A stretch of DNA of 5,600 nt, from assembly GCA_011772595.1 (NCBI GenBank), contig WVZH01000024.1, positions 5,226-10,825 on the forward strand, given 5' to 3'. The translations under genes were made by a program, and so were the position numbers. Shown here one piece after another: positions 1-5,600 of this stretch. Source of the stretch: Anaerolineales bacterium. Lineage in GTDB: Bacteria > Chloroflexota > Anaerolineae > Anaerolineales > E44-bin32. Numbering within the stretch: position 1 is the first letter of the stretch; the number at the start of each line of letters is the position of its first letter. The notes beneath the pieces were generated by a model. It saw only the letters and a list, made by a program, of their open reading frames with translations. It was not told the origin of the DNA and ran no database searches.

Positions 1-723
1 AACCTGCTCGAAAGGTTGCAGGAGGGGATCAAAAGTATCAATCCTGAAACTGCTTTGCTGTGTGAATTGTTTGGACCCGTGTTCGTAAAAACTCATGATT
101 TTCAGTGTGATTACTATCCATTCGCCAATCTTTTTGCTCTTCTTCGCGGCGAGATCACTCCTTATGAATTTGGAGAGTGGTTACGAGATTACTGGGCTGT
201 GATGCCACCGTCCGCGGTCCGGGTGAGCTTCACTGAAACGCATGACACTCGCAAGGACTTCTCAGCCTATGCCTGGCGGGGATCGAAAGCCGAAAAGGCG
301 ATGTATGCAATCCTTATCATGGCAGGTTTTGTGCCCATGATGTGGTCCGGACAAGAGGTCGGCGCGGAAGATTTCTACCGTCGAATCCTCAGTGCGCGGT
401 CCCAGAGCCAGGCCATACTGTTCGGAGAACGTCAATTCAATGCGGTGGCATGCGATAACCCGCATGTTCTGTCCATCATTGCGCGGGAGGGTGAAGAGAG
501 GATCTGGGGTGTCGTCAGCCTGTACGCAGAACGCACACCCCTCACATTCGACCTTACATCGTTCTTTGAAATCGATTCATCCAAAATCTACCGGCTCCAT
601 GATCTTATCGCACATCAAGAGTGGAATGAATATGGGCAAAGGGAATGGACCGCGGAAACGCTGCGATCCGTAACGCTTTCGCTGGTACCATTTATGCCTT
701 ATTTCTTCGAGATTGTCTCATAA
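1..723 (+). CDS. GH13 (alpha-amylase superfamily) glycoside hydrolase, C-terminal part, 5' end outside window
   Basis: The reading frame is open from the first base to the TAA at 721-723, giving 240 residues, so the gene is cut by the left edge; the TTG at 16 is not a credible start. What is visible looks like the second half of a GH13 (beta/alpha)8 barrel plus domain C. A strand ending in LLCELFGP (Glu22 of the visible part) fits conserved region III with the general acid/base. VSFTETHDTR (His81-Asp82) fits region IV with the transition-state Asp, and the 60-residue spacing is normal for the family. GFVPMMWSGQEVG (about 108-120) is the usual last barrel strand and loop. Residues about 155-240 form a beta domain C ending in LVPFMPYFFEI, a typical GH13 terminus. 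The expected role is hydrolysis or transfer on alpha-glucans. The nucleophile region and any signal peptide are out of view, so specificity and location cannot be given. It lies 131 bases before a GH31 alpha-glucosidase on the same strand, which supports a role in alpha-glucan use. Family call fairly sure; subfamily unknown. Confidence 0.8.
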   Translation, partial: NLLERLQEGIKSINPETALLCELFGPVFVKTHDFQCDYYPFANLFALLRGEITPYEFGEWLRDYWAVMPPSAVRVSFTETHDTRKDFSAYAWRGSKAEKAMYAILIMAGFVPMMWSGQEVGAEDFYRRILSARSQSQAILFGERQFNAVACDNPHVLSIIAREGEERIWGVVSLYAERTPLTFDLTSFFEIDSSKIYRLHDLIAHQEWNEYGQREWTAETLRSVTLSLVPFMPYFFEIVS

Positions 724-844
724 ACTCATACACATTGAGTGGGCTCTGATTCCAAGACTATAGTGCTCTTGATCTCGTCGTTCGAATTTGCACAAGATAC
801 GACTGTCCAAATCATGTGGCCACACTCGGAGCTTTCTTAGAGAC

Positions 845-849
845 AGGAG
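845..849 (+). promoter_or_regulatory. Shine-Dalgarno sequence of the GH31 gene
   Basis: AGGAG lies five bases before the ATG at 855 and is embedded in a purine-rich run (AGGAGAGG). It decides the start. The in-frame GTG at 816 has no such sequence before it and would add 13 residues that resemble nothing conserved. Confidence 0.75.
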
Positions 850-854
850 AGGCC

Positions 855-3245
855 ATGAGGGATTTTTGGAAGGTGTTGAATGTTTTACGCTTTATTGGTT
901 TAAGGCAATTCTCGCGCTTCGTGCGATATGCCGTCCTGCGGGATATCTATAATCGTCGCTGGGGTGAGAGAGTGCCATCCACGCAAGGAGCTGGACCGAA
1001 TAATGTTCATGGTCACGTGGTTTCACGAAGTGGGGCACGTTTTCAATTCAGGGAAATGGGATTAGACATACACTTCCTTACGCCGGACTTTGTGAGGATC
1101 ACCTGGACTCCGGGTTCCCTTCCCGTCGGCTATGCACTGGAAGAAACGGAGTGGCCGCAGGTAGACATCGAAGTCCAAGATACTAAGTCGCGAACAATAC
1201 TCAGCAGTTCAGAGATGGATATCGTTTTGAGTGAAGACGGGTCGTTGACCTATCGGGCCGGCACTGGTCAATCCCTTCGCAGGGAGGCTCCACCGCAGAG
1301 AGTGGGAGAGGCTTGGATCCAGCAAATAGACCTTAAACCTGAGGCGCAGATTTTTGGCCTCGGTGAACGAGCAGGCAGCCTCAATGTACGCGGTCGAAGC
1401 TATCGTCTGTGGAACAGCGATGCGGGTGGAAGTTATGGCCCAGGCAGTGATCCGCTCTATCTTACAATCCCGGTGTACGTCTGTCTCCAAGAGGAGGGAA
1501 GCAGCCTGATCTTTTATGAGAATAGCTTTGATGGCAGCGTCTCCATGAACGACAGGCTTACTGCTCGATTTGAAGGCGGCGTGCTGCGTTATTACATTGC
1601 TTTTGGCGCCTTGGAGCATCTCTTTGAACGCTACACGGCACTGACGGGTCGGCCGCCTCTTCCACCTCGATGGGCGCTCGGTTACCATCAATCTCGTTGG
1701 GGATACAAGACGGAGGCGGATGTTCTTGATGTAGTGGAGGGCTTCGCGAAGCATGATCTTCCGTTAAGCGCGATCCATCTTGATATTGATTACATGGACG
1801 GCTATCGGATTTTTAGCGTAGATCAGAATCGCTTCCCAGACCTTACCAGGCTTGCGAGTGAACTCAGGGAAAAAGGAATCCGCCTCGTGACCATCATCGA
1901 TCCGGGCGTGAAGGTCGATTCGGAGTATGAGGTCTATAAAGAGGGAATTGCTGGAGATCACTTCTGTAAACTGCCTGATGGCAGCGTACTTCAAGCGCCT
2001 GTATGGCCTGGCTGGTGTGCGTTTCCTGATTTTACGAGTTCCAAAGCGCGGGCTTGGTGGGGAAGCCAGTATGCTCGCTTGCTCGATCAAGGTATTTGTG
2101 GGATTTGGCACGATATGAATGAGCCCACGACGTTCACGGCTTGGGGGGAGATGACCTTTCCGGAGGTCACACAACACGATCTCGAGGGTGTCAGGAGCGA
2201 TCATCGACAAGCTCACAATCTCTACGGATTGCTTATGAATCAGGCGGGATTCGAAGCATTGAGAATGTTGCGTCCGGACCATCGGCCGTGGCTGGTCAGC
2301 CGCTCTGGCTGGGCGGGACTACAACGCTACGCATGGAACTGGACTGGCGACACGGAGAGCACCTGGCGTGCGTTGCGGATGACCGTCGCCACGGTTCTGA
2401 ACCTGGGTTTTTCGGGGATCCCGTATACGGGTCCGGATATCGGCGGCTTCAGTCATCATCCAGACGCCGAGTTGTACACTCGCTGGTTCCAACTAGCGAC
2501 GTTCTTGCCTTTTTTCCGGACGCATTCCGCATGGGATACGTCTCGGCGCGAGCCGTGGGTGTTTGGCGAGCCGACACTGTCTATCGTGCGGCATTTCCTC
2601 GAACTTCGATATCGGTTGATGCCCTATCTCTATACCCTGGCATGGGAAGCGAACAAGTTCGGTTTACCGCTTGTTCGACCACTGTTCTGGTCTCAAGAAG
2701 CGGACAGCGATTTGTGGTCCATCGACGATGCGTTCATGCTCGGCGAAAAATTACTTGTGGCGCCCGTGCTGGAGGAAGGTGTGCAATCGCGAAAGCTTCG
2801 TCTTCCCCAAGGTCATTGGTACGATTTCTGGGACGGCACTTTAGTCCAAGGAGGGAGCGAAGTTGACCTGGATGCACCGCTGACGCGTGTTCCGATACTG
2901 GTTGCAGCTGGTTGTGTCCTCCCGATGGAGGTAGAAGATCGCCTGATCTTGCACCTATATCCACCCATCGAGGGGGATGCGGAGAGTCGCCTCTTTAACG
3001 ACGCTGGTGATGGTTATGGTACGTGGCGTGTGGATCGTTTCGAGACGGTAATGGAGGAAGGCAATCTGAGGATCACCCGTTCATCAGAGGGTGATTATCC
3101 ATTTCCTTATACTGAGGTGGAACTCGTCCTTCATGGTATTTTTTGCAGGCGTGCATGGGTCGACGGCCGTGAGACGGCCGTGCGTGACAATCGGTTTGTT
3201 GTTGTGAACTTCAAGATGGTTGAGCTCGAGATTGAGGGTGCTTGA
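855..3245 (+). CDS. GH31 family alpha-glucosidase
   Basis: Encodes 796 residues from ATG 855, chosen because AGGAG lies five bases upstream; the frame also opens at GTG 816. Retaining GH31 exo-enzymes release alpha-linked sugar, usually glucose, from non-reducing ends of oligosaccharides. Layout: basic amphipathic N-terminal extension (1-40); N-terminal beta-sandwich (about 46-255, with GLGE at 168-171); catalytic barrel from TGRPPLPPRWALGYHQSRW (264-282) to about 590; then proximal and distal beta domains, with PLVRPLFW at 605-612. Catalytic and binding residues are intact: LDIDYMD (309-315) with Asp310 and Asp312; nucleophile Asp420 in IWHDMNEP; acid/base Asp499 in WTGDTES; GPDIGGF (526-532); and Arg555/His557 in FFRTHS. 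Length is usual for bacterial GH31. No signal peptide is visible: the N-terminus is hydrophobic but studded with arginines, so the enzyme is probably cytoplasmic, perhaps membrane-associated. It follows a GH13 gene and may share its transcript; the 131-base gap also leaves room for its own promoter. GH31 also contains xylosidases and transferases, but the motif set favours alpha-glucosidase. The exact linkage is not decided by the sequence. Confidence 0.94.
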   Translation: MRDFWKVLNVLRFIGLRQFSRFVRYAVLRDIYNRRWGERVPSTQGAGPNNVHGHVVSRSGARFQFREMGLDIHFLTPDFVRITWTPGSLPVGYALEETEWPQVDIEVQDTKSRTILSSSEMDIVLSEDGSLTYRAGTGQSLRREAPPQRVGEAWIQQIDLKPEAQIFGLGERAGSLNVRGRSYRLWNSDAGGSYGPGSDPLYLTIPVYVCLQEEGSSLIFYENSFDGSVSMNDRLTARFEGGVLRYYIAFGALEHLFERYTALTGRPPLPPRWALGYHQSRWGYKTEADVLDVVEGFAKHDLPLSAIHLDIDYMDGYRIFSVDQNRFPDLTRLASELREKGIRLVTIIDPGVKVDSEYEVYKEGIAGDHFCKLPDGSVLQAPVWPGWCAFPDFTSSKARAWWGSQYARLLDQGICGIWHDMNEPTTFTAWGEMTFPEVTQHDLEGVRSDHRQAHNLYGLLMNQAGFEALRMLRPDHRPWLVSRSGWAGLQRYAWNWTGDTESTWRALRMTVATVLNLGFSGIPYTGPDIGGFSHHPDAELYTRWFQLATFLPFFRTHSAWDTSRREPWVFGEPTLSIVRHFLELRYRLMPYLYTLAWEANKFGLPLVRPLFWSQEADSDLWSIDDAFMLGEKLLVAPVLEEGVQSRKLRLPQGHWYDFWDGTLVQGGSEVDLDAPLTRVPILVAAGCVLPMEVEDRLILHLYPPIEGDAESRLFNDAGDGYGTWRVDRFETVMEEGNLRITRSSEGDYPFPYTEVELVLHGIFCRRAWVDGRETAVRDNRFVVVNFKMVELEIEGA
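3162..3182. repeat. Short tandem GACGGCCGTG repeat near the 3' end of the GH31 gene
   Basis: GACGGCCGTG occurs at 3162-3171 and again at 3173-3182, a period of 11 bases. Because ACGGCCGT is itself a palindrome, the two copies can also pair as an 8-bp GC-rich stem around a three-base loop (GAG). The stretch encodes DGRETAVR in the distal beta domain, about 60 bases before the stop codon. No T-run follows, so I do not call it a terminator. The 11-base period does not preserve frame, so the peptide is not repeated. Confidence 0.5.
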
Positions 3246-3383
3246 GTCTCAACCTGCTTTTAGTGTTTCTAGCCACTTCTCCTCAGATCGTTGACAATTA
3301 TCTTCCAAGGAAGGATCTTCACGGTTACCAGCCGAATTCCCTAGGCGAACGTGAATTTATCGTCAGGATTCAGACATGAAGCG
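3246..3383. other. Convergent intergenic spacer, no clear terminator
   Basis: This spacer separates the 3' ends of the GH31 gene (+) and the transglutaminase-like gene (-). I found no stem-loop followed by a T-run on either strand. The only short dyad is CTTCC-AA-GGAAG near 3302-3313, whose two-base loop is too tight. No small gene with a ribosome-binding site was seen. Transcripts may end by Rho or overlap. Confidence 0.6.
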
Positions 3384-5600
3384 CTATTTCACGCGCTCCA
3401 GCGGGGTTTCAATTCCTGCTAAACTTCTAAATCTTTTCCCAAACGCGAAGGCGAACTGCTTGAACCGCAGGATATGCCTTTGAACGAAGGACCGCCGCCA
3501 CAGTGTTCGGATACCTTTGATCTCGCCTGACGTCACAGTGAGAATACTGAACCTCGCTTTGAGGTAGAGTGATGTGCTTTGCGTGACAGTAGCTTGAAGG
3601 TCAGGCGTGCGAACAAGGGAAGAGGAAAATCGTGCTAAGAATTCATTTGGGGTGGTACTGGAGGGGGCGACGAAACCCAGGGTGCTCAATGCACGACGGA
3701 TGCTCTTGTACTGCTCCTGAGCCTTCTCACGCGGCGATCTTCGAGCGAAATGGACGCGATCGACGATGATCTTGAATAGGCCAATCCCCACGAACAACGA
3801 CAGGACCAGTGATGCCAGATAGAGCCATCGTCGCTGGATGAAGATGGTGGGTTTGGATCGGGCTGTGTCGGGTGTACTCCTGAGGGTATCTTGGGAAGTA
3901 CTCTCTCGTGAAAAAGTCGAACGCGCAGGGGTGGGTTCGAATTCCACCCAACCATAACCTGAAAAGTAAACCTCCACCCACGCGTGGGAATCTTCTGCAC
4001 GCACCCGATAAACGCCCTCAGAAGGGTCATATTCACCCATGGCGTAGCCGGTAACGACCCGAGCAGGAATCCCCTCAGCTCGAAGCATTACCACCAATGC
4101 CGATGCGTAGTAGCTGCAGAACCCTCCCGGCGCATCGAAAAGGAAATAATCGACCGCATCGCGTCCCTCGGGTACCGGAGGTACGTCGAGTGAGTACGGG
4201 TAGTTATTCCGCAAATAGCTCTCAATTCGCTTGGTTTTTTCGTAGGTCGTCTCGGCGCCAGTTGTGATCCTTGCAGCAAGTCTGCGAACACGATCAGGCA
4301 GACTTGCTGGTAGTTGCAGGTACGAATTCGCGATCTGCGCAGGGTACTCAAGAGGCGCAGAAATTAATTCCTGAGCGGTTACGTCTGTTGCCCATGACAT
4401 GACAATGTATGCAGAGCTGTCGCCAAATAATAATGTGTCATCGGATGCAATCAGGGTGATTTGAACCTCTTCGTTGCCTGCGACGGGGTGGTTGACAGCG
4501 TAGAGCCGGTCGTCGTGGGTAGCAAGGATATGAAAAACTTGCTCGAGTGCGTAGCGTCCACGAGGAGGGTTGGATGGAAAGGTGAGAGTATCTGCCGTTT
4601 GTGGGAGGTCCACGGGTTCCCAACCCCAACCTGTGTACTTACCAAATACACCACTACGCCAGTAATGCTTAGGTGGACGTGGTCCAGCAACTTCTGGTAG
4701 TGGTGGTGGCGGATCGCTCAAGCTAACGAGCATGATGGTTTCTAACCCTTGATCGATGGGCGTTCCAATCGTGGACACGTCTGGGGTGCGGGCAGTCGCC
4801 TCACCGGAGCTCCCCTCTGGAGCACTACCTTCTACCCCTTGCGAAGAAATTCTCCTGGGTTCAATTTGAATACGATTTATGAAATCCGAGATCGCTCGCC
4901 AACCTTTATGTGTGGTGAAGATGGGAAGTGTGATCGACAGCATGGTGATGGCAAATGACAACCAGAATCCACTGTACCCCCACTCCAGACGAAGATCAGG
5001 GTGATCCACCTTACGACGAATCCAGTCCAAATGGTTACGTTGATAGACCATGTACACTGTGAGAAAAACGCTCAACGCTACAAAGAAGATCAATCGTGCT
5101 GATGATTGATCGCTGAGGTGTATGTTCAGCCCTAGGATCAACCCTGGTGGGATAAGCCCTGCGATGACTTGTTTCTTTCTCACTAAGGTCCAGGCCAAAT
5201 ATGCAAATGTATTCCACAATAGGAACACCAGAAATAGGAGCAGCCAACCGTCTTCAAGATTTATCTGACGTTCGAGTATAGACTGGACCCAGCCACCTAT
5301 GCGCTCAAGCAAGGATAACAATCGTAAGTGCATAAGCCATACCGTATTTCCACCAGCTGCGGTAAGGCGTAGCTCAAGAAAGGGAAAAAAACGCCCGACG
5401 CTTTCAGCTGAAAAGATGATTGCTAGGAACGTGTTGTAAGCGAAGGCAAACCTGCCTCGGAAACGGGATGCAGCCAACATCCCGCCAAAAATCGTACCGA
5501 GTAGGATTGCTAGACCAACCCACCGGGCGTCACTTAACCATTGAGCCTGCTGGATGCTGCGCGCAACGGTGCTGGCGATCAGTGAGAGTAGCAAGGCTGG
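3384..5600 (-). CDS. TgpA-like membrane protein with transglutaminase core (DUF3488/transglutaminase/DUF4129 type), 5' end at or beyond window edge
   Basis: The frame runs from the right edge to TAG at 3384-3386. It encodes 738 residues, numbered here from the TTG at 5594 (736). No convincing start is visible, so a few N-terminal residues or a helix probably lie outside. About six membrane segments are seen near 25-42, 49-64, 116-137, 141-159, 166-184 and 207-227. A low-complexity linker (about 245-300) leads to a proline stretch (DPPPPLPE) and YWRSGVFGKYTGWGW, usual in this family. The transglutaminase core is about 435-557: Cys493 in GGFCSYYA, His537 in SHAWVEVY and Glu553 in VEFEPTPA. A membrane segment at 590-611 precedes a basic tail of about 125 residues containing a DUF4129-like part with TPNEFLARF. 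The core should lie outside the cytoplasmic membrane and the tail inside. Family members are thought to act as proteases or transamidases, and Pseudomonas TgpA is important for viability; the substrate is unknown. In many bacteria such genes sit beside MoxR ATPase and DUF58 genes, which here could only lie to the right of the window. The third triad residue is Glu where the classic family has Asp. Family call secure; activity not shown. Confidence 0.91.
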   Translation of the reverse strand, partial: PALLLSLIASTVARSIQQAQWLSDARWVGLAILLGTIFGGMLAASRFRGRFAFAYNTFLAIIFSAESVGRFFPFLELRLTAAGGNTVWLMHLRLLSLLERIGGWVQSILERQINLEDGWLLLFLVFLLWNTFAYLAWTLVRKKQVIAGLIPPGLILGLNIHLSDQSSARLIFFVALSVFLTVYMVYQRNHLDWIRRKVDHPDLRLEWGYSGFWLSFAITMLSITLPIFTTHKGWRAISDFINRIQIEPRRISSQGVEGSAPEGSSGEATARTPDVSTIGTPIDQGLETIMLVSLSDPPPPLPEVAGPRPPKHYWRSGVFGKYTGWGWEPVDLPQTADTLTFPSNPPRGRYALEQVFHILATHDDRLYAVNHPVAGNEEVQITLIASDDTLLFGDSSAYIVMSWATDVTAQELISAPLEYPAQIANSYLQLPASLPDRVRRLAARITTGAETTYEKTKRIESYLRNNYPYSLDVPPVPEGRDAVDYFLFDAPGGFCSYYASALVVMLRAEGIPARVVTGYAMGEYDPSEGVYRVRAEDSHAWVEVYFSGYGWVEFEPTPARSTFSRESTSQDTLRSTPDTARSKPTIFIQRRWLYLASLVLSLFVGIGLFKIIVDRVHFARRSPREKAQEQYKSIRRALSTLGFVAPSSTTPNEFLARFSSSLVRTPDLQATVTQSTSLYLKARFSILTVTSGEIKGIRTLWRRSFVQRHILRFKQFAFAFGKRFRSLAGIETPLERVK
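4274..4309. repeat. Perfect 12-bp inverted repeat, 12-base loop, inside the transglutaminase-like gene
   Basis: CAGCAAGTCTGC at 4274-4285 is exactly complementary to GCAGACTTGCTG at 4298-4309, with a 12-base spacer (4286-4297). The repeat lies within codons for residues about 430-441 (ASLPDRVRRLAA), just at the start of the transglutaminase core. In the mRNA it could form a 12-bp stem. No T-run follows on either strand, so it is not a standard terminator. Its purpose is unknown; it may be coincidence aided by codon choice. Confidence 0.6.

Noticed and set aside
724..740. Terminator after the GH13 gene (ACTCA/TGAGT stem, seven-base loop)
   Set aside because: The stem is only five pairs and weak, and the sequence after it is GGGCTC rather than a T-run.
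769..799. Promoter before the GH31 gene (TTGATC, about 18 bases, CAAGAT)
   Set aside because: The -35-like box is passable but the -10-like box is poor, so it cannot be told from chance.
816..854. GTG at 816 as the start of the GH31 protein
   Set aside because: No Shine-Dalgarno sequence precedes it, while ATG 855 has AGGAG at the right distance. The extra 13 residues have no family counterpart.
1741..1752. Perfect 12-base palindrome GCTTCGCGAAGC
   Set aside because: About one such palindrome is expected by chance in a window of this length. It lies in ordinary GH31 coding sequence.
1209..2282. Two long antisense open frames (1209-1754 and 1764-2282, - strand)
   Set aside because: Both lie fully opposite the conserved GH31 coding region and show no recognisable domain. 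Such frames commonly arise from codon bias.
2141..2866. Open frame of 241 codons on the + strand inside the GH31 gene
   Set aside because: It overlaps the catalytic barrel in another frame. Its peptide is rich in Ser/Arg without any known motif, and no ribosome-binding site was found. It is a shadow of the real gene.
3291..3319. Promoter in the convergent spacer starting at a perfect TTGACA
   Set aside because: The expected -10 position holds GATCTT, a poor match. On the + strand it would fire into the antisense of the transglutaminase gene, with no gene to express.
3928..3955. T-arm-like tRNA fragment on the + strand (GTGGGTTCGAATTCCACCC followed by ACCA)
   Set aside because: It resembles a tRNA T-arm, but there is no matching 5' acceptor strand, D-arm or anticodon arm upstream. 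The bases encode the conserved GWVEFEPTP part of the transglutaminase core on the - strand.
5402..5413. 12-base palindrome TTTCAGCTGAAA in the transglutaminase gene
   Set aside because: This is at chance level for the window size, with no flanking regulatory context.

Overview
The window holds three protein-coding genes and little else. Two are glycoside hydrolase genes on the + strand. They converge on a long - strand gene for a membrane-anchored transglutaminase-like protein. No RNA gene, mobile element, CRISPR array or phage gene was seen. The organism is bacterial: the genes are tightly packed, there is a Shine-Dalgarno sequence, and the TgpA/DUF3488-type architecture is bacterial. The gene types and the style of the proteins would fit a free-living carbohydrate-using bacterium such as a member of the Chloroflexota. 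That placement is an inference from general familiarity with such proteins, not something the sequence proves.

Region 1-723 (+) is the C-terminal 240 residues of a GH13 (alpha-amylase superfamily) enzyme whose N-terminal part lies left of the window. The putative acid/base Glu and the His-Asp of conserved region IV are visible; the nucleophile region is not. After a 131-base gap comes the complete GH31 alpha-glucosidase-like gene (855-3245, +). It has a clear catalytic nucleophile (WHDMNEP), an acid/base Asp and the substrate-binding motifs. Its ATG start follows a good AGGAG. The two genes point the same way and are probably one alpha-glucan-degrading unit: the GH13 enzyme would work on longer glucans or oligosaccharides, and the GH31 enzyme would release monosaccharide from non-reducing ends.

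Region 3246-3383 is a 138-base convergent spacer with no convincing terminator. Region 3384-5600 (-) encodes 738 residues of a TgpA-like protein whose start lies at or beyond the right edge. It has about six N-terminal membrane segments, an extracytoplasmic transglutaminase core with Cys-His-Glu in place of Cys-His-Asp, a seventh membrane segment and a cytoplasmic DUF4129-like tail. Nothing links it functionally to the sugar enzymes apart from proximity.

No clearly new system is present. The points most worth a second look are a perfect 12-bp inverted repeat inside the transglutaminase gene, the Glu in the third triad position, the strongly basic N-terminal extension on the GH31 enzyme, and the unplaced subfamily of the GH13 fragment.
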